64,000 nt of DNA from UBA4416 sp043719555 (GTDB lineage: Bacteria; Bacteroidota; Bacteroidia; B-17B0; Aurantibacillaceae): positions 6,135-70,134 of the forward strand of contig JAYSTR010000085.1 of NCBI GenBank assembly GCA_043719555.1. Reading direction: 5' to 3'. Below the pieces are notes generated by a model. That model was not told where the DNA came from. It saw only the letters and a list, made by a program, of their open reading frames with translations, and did not search any database. The first letter of the stretch is position 1. Each line of letters opens with the position of its first letter. Positions 16,580 through 25,163 of this stretch are shown here, piece after piece. The translations under genes and the position numbers were made by a program.

Positions 16580-17443
16580 TTAGTTTTCGATAGAAATAAC
16601 TAAGTATTTAGAGTTAGACCAGAATGACTCAGGATTAGTAATTTCAATTTTTTCAATTGTTTTTTCGCCAATTAATTTATAAGAATTGCTTGGGTGATTT
16701 GAAATAACTTTTGCTTTTTTAGCGCCAATATTGATAGATGTAGTTGTAGAAGCATCAATTTTAGTAAAGTAATCTTTATTAAAATCATCTTTTAATTTTG
16801 TTGATTTTCCTAAACCAATAAATCCGCCTTCTTTAGTAATGACGTTTTTTTCTTTTAACTCTTTAGTTGTTCCTAAAGCGTAATAAGCTGTATTTAATTT
16901 TTCAGTTTTTTCAGTGCTTTCAGCTTCTACGTGCTCTAAGTTCATTACGATGTTGCTTAACTCAATGTTTTTAGCTTCTAATTGAGATTTTAATTCAGCA
17001 ATTTCGCTATCCTTAGCTGTAACTTGGCTTTCTAAGTTTGCTATCATTTCTTCTAAACCAGCAATTTTAGATTTTGCTTTTTTCAATTTAGAACTTAATG
17101 ATCCAATACGGTTTTTGTTTTTTGCTAATAAATCGTAAATAGCTTGAATGTCTTCTTTAATTTGACCTTCTTTACTTTTTACATCACCACTTGCTGAGGC
17201 GTTTGATACAATTTTTTCTTTTTCTTTAATTGCAGTTAAATTTTCTTGAATTTCATTAAAAGACGAAATGAATTCTTGAATAGCTGCTTCTTTTTCAGTT
17301 AATTTTCCGTTTAATCCATCATTTACAGATGATAAACTATCTGCTAAAGGGTTTTCTTCTTTTTCGGCAGTGCCACAAGAAGTATTAAATAAGGTTGAAG
17401 CTGATAATACAGCCGCTGCTAAAAATAATTTTATTTTGTTCAT
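16580..17443 (-). CDS. Coiled-coil lipoprotein of unknown function
   Basis: 287 aa. A lipoprotein signal peptide ends with lipobox LFNTSC (Cys23), then an acidic linker. Residues about 50-185 are predicted coiled coil: long runs of Lys/Glu-rich heptads such as IAGLEEMIANLESQVTAKDSEI. The last 90 residues form a compact beta-rich domain (EGGFIGLGKSTKLKDDFNKD, then IEKIEITNPESFWSNSKYLVISIEN). The overall plan is common among uncharacterised Bacteroidota envelope lipoproteins. Membrane side and partner are unknown. Monocistronic with its own terminator. Confidence 0.85.
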   Translation of the reverse strand: MNKIKLFLAAAVLSASTLFNTSCGTAEKEENPLADSLSSVNDGLNGKLTEKEAAIQEFISSFNEIQENLTAIKEKEKIVSNASASGDVKSKEGQIKEDIQAIYDLLAKNKNRIGSLSSKLKKAKSKIAGLEEMIANLESQVTAKDSEIAELKSQLEAKNIELSNIVMNLEHVEAESTEKTEKLNTAYYALGTTKELKEKNVITKEGGFIGLGKSTKLKDDFNKDYFTKIDASTTTSINIGAKKAKVISNHPSNSYKLIGEKTIEKIEITNPESFWSNSKYLVISIEN

Positions 17444-17537
17444 AGTTAATTTTTATAAAGTTCGAATTTAACAATTAATTCCTTAGAGTTATTTTAGTAA
17501 CCCTAATATTTACATTTTTTATCTTTTAAGATTAGAT

Positions 17538-17545
17538 TATATTTG
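17538..17545 (+). promoter_or_regulatory. -7 box of the DUF4230 operon
   Basis: TATATTTG matches TAnnTTTG exactly and lies 22 bases before the ATG at 17568. At the -33 position the sequence is T-rich but lacks a clear TTG. Confidence 0.5.
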
Positions 17546-17567
17546 TTTTATCGCCAAATCAAGCCAT

Positions 17568-18161
17568 ATGTTCAACAAATTTTCAGTTTTGCCCTATATA
17601 ATTGTTTGTGTTTTAACTTTAATTATTGGATGGTTTTTGTTTTCGAAAAAGGAACCCAGCGAAAAAATTATAGAAAATAACCACATTTTCATTTCTAAAA
17701 TTCAAGCAATTGGAAAATTAGAGTTAGTAAAGTTATCCATTAAAGATATTTTGGAATATAATATTCGACGCAAGTTTTTACCCGATTCAAAAGTATTATT
17801 AGTTGTTAGTGGTGAAATGGCAGGATGTATTGATTTAACAAAAATAGATTCGAGTAAGATACAAATTAATGATTCTGTTGTAATCGTTTCGTTGCCAAAG
17901 CCCGAAGTGTGTTATTATAAAATTGATCATCAAAAAAGTAAAATATATAATGCTCAAACTTATTTTATGTTGGATAACGAAATTGAATTGACTCAAATGG
18001 TTTATAAACGTGCTGAAAATTATTTTAAAGGTGATAGTTTAAATCAAATTGTATTTACTGAAACTGAAAAAAATGCCTATTTAATTTTAAAGCCATTATT
18101 ACAATCCATCACCAAAAAAGATGTAATATTAAGATTTAATAAACAGTCTATTAAACATTAA
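17568..18161 (+). CDS. DUF4230 membrane-anchored protein
   Basis: 197 aa. One N-terminal membrane anchor (residues about 8-25, IIVCVLTLIIGWFLF) is followed by a soluble domain with DUF4230 signatures: KIQAIGKLELVKLSIKDILEY, VLLVVSGEMAGCIDLTKI, VVIVSLPKPEVCYYKID, and an ending where the domain meets LLQSITKKDVILRF. DUF4230 proteins are widespread and uncharacterised, with the domain expected outside the inner membrane. It starts a three-gene operon: the next gene begins 2 bases after its stop. Confidence 0.88.
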   Translation: MFNKFSVLPYIIVCVLTLIIGWFLFSKKEPSEKIIENNHIFISKIQAIGKLELVKLSIKDILEYNIRRKFLPDSKVLLVVSGEMAGCIDLTKIDSSKIQINDSVVIVSLPKPEVCYYKIDHQKSKIYNAQTYFMLDNEIELTQMVYKRAENYFKGDSLNQIVFTETEKNAYLILKPLLQSITKKDVILRFNKQSIKH

Positions 18162-18163
18162 TA

Positions 18164-18697
18164 GTGAGTAATACCTTAAAAAATATTTTAAGTGTTATTT
18201 TTTTAACTGGATTATTGATTCATTTTTCGTTTGTTTTTGTTTTTACGTCGCCTTTATTTAACAATAAACGCTTAAAGGGAATTAGCCAAAATTACTGTTA
18301 TCCTTATTTTTATCAATCCTGGAGTTTATTTACTCCGGTGCCAACCTGTAAACACCAAGTGTTTGTGCGGTATTATCAAAATAATGAGTGGAGCCATTTT
18401 GAAGACATATTTACTAAGGAACAAAATAAACATCAAAAAAATCGTTTTTTAGGAAATGAGAATATCGTCTTAATGTTTTCTAACTCCTTAAGTTATTTAC
18501 AGCCATTTTTACTTTCGAAATCGGCTATACATCTATTTCCTTCAACAAAAGAAATAGATATTGTATTATTTGAGTTAAATCAATATTTGAAAATGAATAT
18601 GCATTTAAAGGAAAATACAAATTATCAGGTATTATTTGTTACGACTCAGAAATCAACGGTTACAACACATTATTTTAATTATCTAACTATTAACTAA
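18164..18697 (+). CDS. DUF5819-like membrane protein (GTG start)
   Basis: 177 aa with one N-terminal membrane helix (about residues 10-30), then a soluble part containing NYCYPYFYQSWSLFTPVPTCKHQVFVRY. The 'Q.W.LFTP.P' pattern is typical of DUF5819-like proteins, which are often found next to HTTM-domain proteins, as here. The GTG start at 18164 lies 2 bases after the DUF4230 stop, indicating translational coupling. Function unknown. Confidence 0.78.
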   Translation: MSNTLKNILSVIFLTGLLIHFSFVFVFTSPLFNNKRLKGISQNYCYPYFYQSWSLFTPVPTCKHQVFVRYYQNNEWSHFEDIFTKEQNKHQKNRFLGNENIVLMFSNSLSYLQPFLLSKSAIHLFPSTKEIDIVLFELNQYLKMNMHLKENTNYQVLFVTTQKSTVTTHYFNYLTIN

Positions 18698-18730
18698 CTG
18701 AAATTAATTACCACATATTTGTTTAATAAA

Positions 18731-19540
18731 ATGAATCAATCGCGCGAGGTGAAATGGTTTCAAAATGGCCTAGCGTTATTTTTATTATATAAAATTATTA
18801 TTTATACCAGTCAGTTTGATCTATTATTTTCGGGTCATGCCTTTATTTATAACCAACCATACCATTCGCATTCATATGTTGATATTGCATTTTTATTAAC
18901 TAATTTTTTTACTCCTCAACTAGCTTGTGTCGCTCTATTTGTAGTAGGTTTCATTTCTATACTCGTATTATTTAATATTTCTAATTATGGTTTTAAAATT
19001 TTATTATGGCTTACAGTAGTTAATTTAAACAACTATTTATATCCTATTATTACCTCTGGCGATTATTTATTAAATCAATTTCTATTATTCAATATTTTTC
19101 TAAATCCCAATATACTTAAACCATCTTCTGCTCTTGCTGATTTTAAAATGGCTTTGCATAATATATCGCTATTAGGAATTAAAGTACAAATATGCTTGGC
19201 GTATTTAGTTGCAGGTATTTTTAAATTGAAGGATGCAGATTGGCTTAGTGGACAAGCAATAGCTCAAATTATACAGATTCCTGTTTTTAGCTGTGAGTTT
19301 TTACGGACTATACCAACAAGTATTTTGGTAGTTAGCACGTGGTTTGTTATTATGTATCAGCTTTTATTTCCGCTATTAGTTTGGAATCGCAATTTTAAAA
19401 TATACATATTATCTCTGGGAATTATCCAACATGTGGTAATTGCCTTTGGTTTGGGATTATTTAGTTTTGGAGTACTGATGATATTAAGCTATATCCTATT
19501 TTTAAGATACGACTATCAATCAAATACAACTAAGATTTAA
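18731..19540 (+). CDS. HTTM-domain-like polytopic membrane protein
   Basis: 269 aa from the ATG at 18731; a TTG at 18719 in the same frame would add four residues. About six to seven hydrophobic segments. LVAGIFKLKDADWLSGQAI and the later LGIIQHVVIAFGLGLFSFGVLMI resemble the HTTM (horizontally transferred transmembrane) domain related to vitamin K-dependent gamma-carboxylase. The bacterial members' chemistry is mostly unknown. Third gene of the DUF4230 operon. Its last 11 bases overlap the convergent DUF2306-like gene. Confidence 0.78.
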   Translation: MNQSREVKWFQNGLALFLLYKIIIYTSQFDLLFSGHAFIYNQPYHSHSYVDIAFLLTNFFTPQLACVALFVVGFISILVLFNISNYGFKILLWLTVVNLNNYLYPIITSGDYLLNQFLLFNIFLNPNILKPSSALADFKMALHNISLLGIKVQICLAYLVAGIFKLKDADWLSGQAIAQIIQIPVFSCEFLRTIPTSILVVSTWFVIMYQLLFPLLVWNRNFKIYILSLGIIQHVVIAFGLGLFSFGVLMILSYILFLRYDYQSNTTKI

Positions 19541-20192
19541 TTTTTACCGATTTTACTTTTTTAGTTTCTGCTAAAAGTATAGGCATAATAATAACAGTTG
19601 GGCCAAGCCACAATACAACTGATGGCAAAGGAATGTATTCACTTTGATTAACTATAAAAGCAGTAATTGCACCTATATAGCTACCGCACATATTACCTAT
19701 ATGTACTTTAAGCCATACAAGAGTTTCTTTAGGAGGTGTAAGTAAACGCACAGTGTTTTTATATACACCATAAATTCCCATAGTTCCGAATACAAATGGA
19801 ATTAAGGTTTCCATAGAATTATTTTTTATATAATAATATACTGCAAAGACAACCAATCCTAAAAAAGCAATACCTGCAATTACTTCAATAACCCAATCTA
19901 TTAATTCAGGTTTTTGAGAGATGTTTAATTGTTTTAATTTTAATGCGCGATACGCTACACATATAGCGTAGTAGGTAAACACAGCAATTAAAAATAAGAA
20001 GATATTGTTTTTGTATAACGAAATATAAACGCCTGTTACAAAAATAATAGTCATGCAAACAAAGTATATTTTACCAACGATTCGGTGTTTAGGAGTATTG
20101 TTTTTTAAAGCTATAGCTGTTCCGCCAAAAATTAAAGCGCCAATACCTGCAATAACATGAATAATTAAGGAGATTTTAATAAATAATGCCAT
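19530..20192 (-). CDS. DUF2306-like seven-helix membrane protein
   Basis: 220 aa, mostly hydrophobic, with about seven membrane segments. The N-terminal HVIAGIGALIFGGTAI and TPKHRIVGKIYFVCM (a short cytoplasmic loop with HR.VG..Y) are typical of DUF2306 and related heme-less membrane proteins. Function unknown. It starts 7 bases after rimO, at the end of the lolA-like/aroE/rimO run on the minus strand, and overlaps the HTTM gene tail to tail by 11 bases. Confidence 0.8.
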   Translation of the reverse strand: MALFIKISLIIHVIAGIGALIFGGTAIALKNNTPKHRIVGKIYFVCMTIIFVTGVYISLYKNNIFLFLIAVFTYYAICVAYRALKLKQLNISQKPELIDWVIEVIAGIAFLGLVVFAVYYYIKNNSMETLIPFVFGTMGIYGVYKNTVRLLTPPKETLVWLKVHIGNMCGSYIGAITAFIVNQSEYIPLPSVVLWLGPTVIIMPILLAETKKVKSVKIKS

Positions 20193-20199
20193 AAACGTA

Positions 20200-21513
20200 T
20201 TACACTAAATCACCATATAAATCAAAATCACTCGCATCTGTAATTTTCACGTTTGCAAAATCGCCTATACGCACATAATTTGTATCAGTAGCTTTCACCA
20301 ATACTTCGTTATCTACATCGGGGCTATCAAATTCCGTTCGGCCTACAAAATAATCGTTTTCTTTTCTATCAAATAAAACTTTGTATGTTTTGCCAATCTT
20401 TTCTTGATTTAAATTATAAGAAATTTCTTGTTGAACTTTCATGACTGCATCAGCACGTTCTTTTTTCACTTTCTCTTTCACATCATCTTTTAATAAATGC
20501 GCGTGCGTATTTTCTTCGTGCGAATAAGTGAAAATTCCTAAGCGTTCAAATTTAGTATCAGCAACCCATTGTAACATTTCTTCGTGGTCTTGCTTTGTCT
20601 CGCCCGGATAGCCTGCAATTAATGTTGTACGAATGGCAATACCTGGAACTTTATCTCTAATTTGATTTACTGTATCAATCGTTTTTTGTTTAGTAATACC
20701 ACGGCGCATACTCGTTAACATATTATCTGTAATATGTTGCAATGGCATATCTAAATAATTACAAACGTTTTTGCGTTTATTCATTACATCTAACACATCC
20801 ATCGGGAATCCACTAGGGAATGCATAATGCAAACGAATCCAATCTATACCTTCTACATCACTTAACTGATCAACTAAATTAGCTAATTCGCGTTTTTTGT
20901 AAATATCTAATCCGTAATACGTTAAATCTTGTGCAATTAATAATAACTCGCGTGTTCCTTTACTAGCAAGTAATTTAGCGCGTTGAACTAATGCCTCGAT
21001 AGGTTCTGAAATATGTTTACCACGCATTAATGGTATGGCACAAAATGAACAAGGTCTGTCGCAACCTTCACTAATTTTAAAATAAGCAAAATGATTTGGA
21101 GTGGTTAATAAACGCTCACCAACTAATTCTTTTTTATAATCAGCTTTTAAGGTTTTTAAAATTTTCGGTAATTCGCGGGTACCAAAATAAGCATCCACAT
21201 CTGGAATTTCTTTTTCTAAATCCGATTTATAACGCTCGCTTAAGCATCCTGTAACATATAATTTTTCAATACTACCTTCTTTTTTCGCTTCTACATAACG
21301 TAAAATAGTATCAATACTTTCTTGCTTAGCATTTTCAACAAAACCACAGGTATTAATAATAACAATGTTATGATTATCGTCTTCACTTTCGTGTTCAACA
21401 TCAAAGTTATTGGCTTTTAATTGCCCCATTAATACTTCGCTATCTACAATGTTTTTACTGCAACCTAAGGTTACAACATTAACGCTATTTTTTTTACGTG
21501 TTTTAGTTTTCAT
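20200..21513 (-). CDS. rimO: Ribosomal protein S12 methylthiotransferase RimO
   Basis: 437 aa. RimO is a radical-SAM enzyme that adds a methylthio group to the beta-carbon of an Asp in ribosomal protein S12. N-terminal UPF0004 domain begins VVTLGCSKNIVDSEVLMGQL, with the RimO-type GCSKN.VDSE, and carries the auxiliary-cluster cysteines (INTCGF, TGCLSERY). The radical-SAM motif is SEGCDRPCSFCAIP (CxxxCxxC), and a C-terminal TRAM domain begins near YNLNQEKIGKTYKVLFD. The SKN.VDSE signature separates it from MiaB. Confidence 0.96.
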   Translation of the reverse strand: MKTKTRKKNSVNVVTLGCSKNIVDSEVLMGQLKANNFDVEHESEDDNHNIVIINTCGFVENAKQESIDTILRYVEAKKEGSIEKLYVTGCLSERYKSDLEKEIPDVDAYFGTRELPKILKTLKADYKKELVGERLLTTPNHFAYFKISEGCDRPCSFCAIPLMRGKHISEPIEALVQRAKLLASKGTRELLLIAQDLTYYGLDIYKKRELANLVDQLSDVEGIDWIRLHYAFPSGFPMDVLDVMNKRKNVCNYLDMPLQHITDNMLTSMRRGITKQKTIDTVNQIRDKVPGIAIRTTLIAGYPGETKQDHEEMLQWVADTKFERLGIFTYSHEENTHAHLLKDDVKEKVKKERADAVMKVQQEISYNLNQEKIGKTYKVLFDRKENDYFVGRTEFDSPDVDNEVLVKATDTNYVRIGDFANVKITDASDFDLYGDLV

Positions 21514-21572
21514 GCTTTTGCAAAGATACCACTTTTTAAGTTAAGATGTTGTGTGGGTTTTTGTGAAGTCGA

Positions 21573-22316
21573 TTAACTATTTAATATCTCCCAAGCCTTA
21601 TCCGCCTGAAGTTTTAGCATATTTAAGCCATTAATAGTAACAGCTCCTTTTTCTTTTCCTAATGCTAAAAATTTTGTTTCGGAAGGATTATAAATTAAAT
21701 CGTATAATAAATGATCTGATGATATAAACTGATAGGGAATATCTGGATGCCCATTAACTAGCGGAAACATTCCAATAGGCGTACAGTTCACGATTAATTT
21801 AAAGGCATTAAAAACGTGTTCATTTAGCTCATTATAATTAAAACTATTAGATTGAGTTTTTTGTTTACTTGTTACAAAATAAACATCAACGCCAATGTTT
21901 TTCAACGCATAAGCAATAGCTTTAGAAGCACCACCAGTGCCTAGTATCAAAGCCTTTTGATGCATTGGCTCTAAAAAAGGTTTGATGCTTTGAGCAAAAC
22001 CATAATAATCGGTGTTATAGCCGATTAAAAATGGCTGGTTGTCTTTTTTAATGATTTTAATAAAATTTACCGCACCAATTTCTTTAGCAGTTATATCCAG
22101 TTCATTGATAAAAGGAATAATTGATTCTTTGTAAGGCTTGGTAACATTTAATCCTGAAATATTATTATCAGAAACAATTTGGAGTAAGTTATCCAAAGTA
22201 TCTAAATCAAAATTTGTGTAAGTATATCCTACAAGATTTTCTTTAGAGAATTTTTCTTCGAAATATTTTTTAGAAAAAGAGTGGGCGAGTGATTGACCGA
22301 TTAAACCTAAATTCAT
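21573..22316 (-). CDS. aroE: Shikimate dehydrogenase AroE
   Basis: 247 aa. It reduces 3-dehydroshikimate to shikimate with NADPH in aromatic amino acid biosynthesis. Visible motifs are GLIGQSLAHSFSKKYF (shikimate-binding Ser pair), GLNVTKPYKESI (catalytic Lys), GYNTDYYGF, the dinucleotide-binding GTGGASKAIAYAL and the final NGLNMLKLQADKAWEI. It is somewhat short compared with E. coli AroE, like other Bacteroidota versions. It starts 4 bases after the lolA-like stop. Confidence 0.95.
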   Translation of the reverse strand: MNLGLIGQSLAHSFSKKYFEEKFSKENLVGYTYTNFDLDTLDNLLQIVSDNNISGLNVTKPYKESIIPFINELDITAKEIGAVNFIKIIKKDNQPFLIGYNTDYYGFAQSIKPFLEPMHQKALILGTGGASKAIAYALKNIGVDVYFVTSKQKTQSNSFNYNELNEHVFNAFKLIVNCTPIGMFPLVNGHPDIPYQFISSDHLLYDLIYNPSETKFLALGKEKGAVTINGLNMLKLQADKAWEILNS

Positions 22317-22320
22317 CTAA

Positions 22321-22980
22321 TTAGTCTCTTTCGTCTACAATTTGATCAGCTTTAAAAGGCTTAGTATCAAATACAAAGGCACCATCAGCAATTTCAACAT
22401 TAGGCTTAAATGTTTTTATCTCATAAGTTTGAGTTGTACCATCTTTCATTAACATAGTCATTTTAGCTACCTGTTTTTTTGTTTTATTTACATATAACTT
22501 AATTGTATGAAATTTCTTTTTTTCGGGTTTAACAGATGGGAATAAATCAATTACTTGACATACAGTTGTACCAACTTTTTCATCATTGATGTATTTATAT
22601 TTATAACCAGTTTCGTACAAGGTGAAAATTTTAGAAGGATTTAATTGATCTTCATTTGTAGCATCAAAGTTTTTAATTGTTACTTCGTTAGCATCTTTAT
22701 TATTTGCCCAAATCGTTTTACCATCGCAAACAATTAAATTACCAGGAATTTCCAATTTAAATTTAGAACCTTTAACCTGAACTTTACCAGTTTGTTTTTC
22801 TGTTTGTTTTTTTTCTTTATTTAAAATAGTAAATACATAATCCGAAACTATAGTTTTGTAGGACTTTGTTGTTTTACTCAAATCATCAAGTATGGTTTTT
22901 GCTTTAGCATCATGATCTTGAGCAAAAGAATATTGTGTAGTAAAGGCAAGAATAAAAAATATAGAAAAAATGTGTTTCAT
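22321..22980 (-). CDS. LolA-like outer-membrane lipoprotein carrier
   Basis: 219 aa with a Sec signal peptide (FSIFFILAFTTQYSFAQ). Two LolA-like half-barrel segments are visible: AKTILDDLSKTTKSYKTIVSDY, then KVQVKGSKFKLEIPGNLIVCDGKTIWANNKDANEVTI, which is the family's 'G..w.y....eV' region. LolA carries lipoproteins across the periplasm. Bacteroidota have several LolA-like paralogues, so equivalence to E. coli LolA is not certain. It heads the operon with aroE. In many relatives a LolA-like gene follows ftsK; here it is about 16 kb away from ftsK. Confidence 0.88.
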   Translation of the reverse strand: MKHIFSIFFILAFTTQYSFAQDHDAKAKTILDDLSKTTKSYKTIVSDYVFTILNKEKKQTEKQTGKVQVKGSKFKLEIPGNLIVCDGKTIWANNKDANEVTIKNFDATNEDQLNPSKIFTLYETGYKYKYINDEKVGTTVCQVIDLFPSVKPEKKKFHTIKLYVNKTKKQVAKMTMLMKDGTTQTYEIKTFKPNVEIADGAFVFDTKPFKADQIVDERD

Positions 22981-23119
22981 TATATGTTTGTTTTAAATTC
23001 GATGGAGGTATTTCAAGCCCCGTGCCAAATTGGGCTGTAAAAGTAGATAAAAAAGATTGGATGTGTTAACAAATGCTAAAGTAAAAATTGAAAAAAGTTT
23101 ACTTTTTTTTGAAAAAAAC

Positions 23120-23149
23120 TTGCAGGAACAAAAATAAACCTTAAATTTG
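23120..23149 (+). promoter_or_regulatory. Bacteroidota promoter of tRNA-Asp
   Basis: TTG (23120-23122), a 19-base spacer and TAAATTTG (23142-23149) exactly fit the TTG-N17-23-TAnnTTTG consensus. The box ends 27 bases before the tRNA. Confidence 0.82.
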
Positions 23150-23176
23150 CATCCTCAATTCGAAAGAGTTGGTGTT

Positions 23177-23250
23177 GGTCCGGTAGTTCAGCTGGTTAGA
23201 ATGCCGCCCTGTCACGGCGGAGGTCGCGGGTTCGAGTCCCGTCCGGACCG
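23177..23250 (+). tRNA. tRNA-Asp (anticodon GTC)
   Basis: A 74-nt cloverleaf. The acceptor stem GGTCCGG pairs with CCGGACC, with discriminator G at 23250. The D-arm region is GTTCAGCTGGTTAGA. The anticodon stem CCGCC/GGCGG encloses loop CTGTCAC with GTC at 23211-23213. The T arm CGCGG-GTTCGAGT-CCCG is canonical. No CCA is encoded, which fits the presence of a CCA-adding enzyme gene at 25164. A standalone transcription unit with its own promoter and terminator. Confidence 0.97.
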
Positions 23251-23261
23251 CTGAAAAAGTC

Positions 23262-23296
23262 AAAAAACCTTAAGTATTTTACTTAAGGTTTTTTTT
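23262..23296 (+). terminator. Terminator of tRNA-Asp
   Basis: A 14-bp perfect stem (23262-23275 with 23281-23294), loop ATTTT, and an uninterrupted T-run, 12 bases past the tRNA. Confidence 0.92.
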
Positions 23297-23348
23297 ATTT
23301 CCAAATATTTATATTGATTTTAATCAAAGATATTTATAACAAAAAATG

Positions 23349-23356
23349 TAAATTTG
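23349..23356 (+). promoter_or_regulatory. -7 box upstream of the P5C dehydrogenase gene
   Basis: TAAATTTG, an exact TAnnTTTG match, lies 25 bases before the ATG at 23382. No TTG at the expected -33 distance. Confidence 0.5.
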
Positions 23357-23381
23357 TTATCTAAAAAAATCAACTCACATT

Positions 23382-25013
23382 ATGCCTAAAGGAATTTATA
23401 AAGTACCCGTTGCGGTTAATGAACCTATAAAAAATTATGCTTCAGGAAGCGCTGAGCGTAAAGAAGTACAAGCTATGTTAAAAGAATTACGTAGCAAAGA
23501 ACTGGATATCCCAATGTATATTGGAGATAAAGAAGTTCGAAGCGAAAACAAGATTCGTATATCACCACCTCACGATCATAAACATACATTAGGTTATTTC
23601 CATAAAAGTGATAAAGCACATGTAACTCAAGCGATTGATGCTGCTTTAGCTGCTAAGGAAAAATGGGCTAACTTAAGTTGGGAACATAGAGCAAGTATCT
23701 TTTTAAAAGCAGCAGAATTAATTGCTGGACCTTACCGTTCTAAATTAAATGCAGCTACAATGTTAGGTCAAAGTAAAAATGCATTTCAGGCTGAGATTGA
23801 CAGTGCGTGTGAAATTATTGACTTCTTAAGATTTAACGTTCAGTATATGACAGAAATATATGCTGATCAACCAATATCTGGACCTGGTGTTTGGAATCGT
23901 TTGGAGTGGAGACCTTTAGAAGGATTTATTTATGCTTTAACGCCTTTTAACTTTACGGCAATAGCAGGTAATTTACCAACTAGTTGTGCTATGATGGGTA
24001 ATGTGGTTGTTTGGAAACCGAGTAATACTCAAGTGTACAGCGCTAACGTATTAATGGAGATTTTTCAAAAAGCGGGTGTTCCGGATGGTGTTATTAATTT
24101 AATTTACCCAAGCGGACCAGATGCTGCAGAGGTTGTTTTTAACCACAAAGATTTTGCAGGTATTCATTTTACAGGTAGTACAGAGGTATTTCAAAATATT
24201 TGGCAAACTATTGGAAACAATATTCATAAATACAAATCGTATCCACGTATAGTTGGCGAAACTGGCGGAAAGGATTTTATTATGGCTCACAAGTCGGCTG
24301 ATGTAAATGTATTATCCACAGCTATATCTCGTGGTGCATTCGAATATCAAGGTCAAAAATGTTCAGCTTGTTCAAGAGCTTACATTCCATCTAATATTTG
24401 GCCTACAGTAAAAGAATTAGTATTAGCTGATTTAAAATCCATGAAAATGGGTCCAACAGAAGACTTTACTAATTTTATTAATGCTGTAATTGATGAAAAA
24501 AGCTTTGATAAATTAGCTAAATACATTGATGCTGCTAAGGCTGATCCAAATGTAGAAGTTATAGCTGGTGGAAATTACGATAAGAGTAAAGGTTATTTTA
24601 TTGAGCCTACAATTATTGTTGCTAAAGATCCTAAATACGTAACTATGTGCGAAGAATTATTTGGCCCAGTATTAACATTACACGTTTACGATGCAGATAA
24701 ATTTGAAGATACATTAGCAATAGTTGATTCAACTTCTATTTATGCGTTAACGGGTGCTATCATTGCTCAAGATAGATATGCGATTGAATTAGCAACTAAA
24801 AGATTAAATAACGCAGCAGGTAATTTTTACATTAATGATAAATGTACTGGTGCAGTAGTTGGTCAGCAACCCTTTGGTGGTGCTAGAGGTAGCGGAACCA
24901 ATGATAAAGCTGGTGCTAAAATTAATTTATTACGTTGGGTTTCTCCGCGTACCATTAAAGAAGTATTTACACCTCCTACAGATTATAAATACCCGTTTTT
25001 ACAAGCAGATTAA
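23382..25013 (+). CDS. pruA: L-glutamate gamma-semialdehyde (P5C) dehydrogenase
   Basis: 543 aa, the size of single-domain P5C dehydrogenases. It oxidises glutamate-5-semialdehyde to glutamate with NAD+, the second step of proline catabolism. The N-terminus VAVNEPIKNYASGSAERKE is typical of the family. Cofactor and active-site regions include LTPFNFTAIAGNLP, FTGSTEVFQ, the general-base Glu293 in GETGGKD and the nucleophile Cys327 in GQKCSACSR. Near the end QQPFGGARGSGTNDKAG is the P5CDH version of the ALDH C-terminal motif. The proline dehydrogenase partner is not adjacent, so the enzyme is encoded as a separate protein rather than as a PutA fusion. Confidence 0.95.
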   Translation: MPKGIYKVPVAVNEPIKNYASGSAERKEVQAMLKELRSKELDIPMYIGDKEVRSENKIRISPPHDHKHTLGYFHKSDKAHVTQAIDAALAAKEKWANLSWEHRASIFLKAAELIAGPYRSKLNAATMLGQSKNAFQAEIDSACEIIDFLRFNVQYMTEIYADQPISGPGVWNRLEWRPLEGFIYALTPFNFTAIAGNLPTSCAMMGNVVVWKPSNTQVYSANVLMEIFQKAGVPDGVINLIYPSGPDAAEVVFNHKDFAGIHFTGSTEVFQNIWQTIGNNIHKYKSYPRIVGETGGKDFIMAHKSADVNVLSTAISRGAFEYQGQKCSACSRAYIPSNIWPTVKELVLADLKSMKMGPTEDFTNFINAVIDEKSFDKLAKYIDAAKADPNVEVIAGGNYDKSKGYFIEPTIIVAKDPKYVTMCEELFGPVLTLHVYDADKFEDTLAIVDSTSIYALTGAIIAQDRYAIELATKRLNNAAGNFYINDKCTGAVVGQQPFGGARGSGTNDKAGAKINLLRWVSPRTIKEVFTPPTDYKYPFLQAD

Positions 25014-25027
25014 TAATCTGAGTTTTT

Positions 25028-25064
25028 AATAATAAGGCTGTCTCAAAAGGACAGCCTTATTATT
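25028..25064 (+). terminator. Terminator of pruA
   Basis: A 15-bp perfect stem (25028-25042 with 25050-25064), loop TCTCAAAAG region, then Ts. It lies 15 bases after the pruA stop. Confidence 0.9.
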
Positions 25065-25068
25065 TTTG

Positions 25069-25136
25069 TCTCATCAAGCGTAGTCGAGATGTTTTTATTA
25101 TCAATTAGTTTGTTCTCGAGTAAGCTCGAACTGACA
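25069..25136. repeat. GAGC-AGTCGA dispersed repeat, inverted pair
   Basis: 25069-25091 contains CAAGCGTAGTCGAGATG. 25112-25136 carries a related unit in the opposite orientation (reverse complement TGTCAGTTCGAGCTTACTCG...). They form an imperfect inverted pair around an AT-rich loop between the converging pruA and CCA-transferase genes. Related sequence occurs at 45451-45530 and 63342-63369. Confidence 0.6.
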
Positions 25137-25163
25137 CAATCTATAATTTGAGATACAGATTTT

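Noticed and set aside
25028..25064. Inverted repeat as an insertion sequence end
   Set aside because: A short loop, perfect stem and following T-run immediately after a stop codon make it a terminator.
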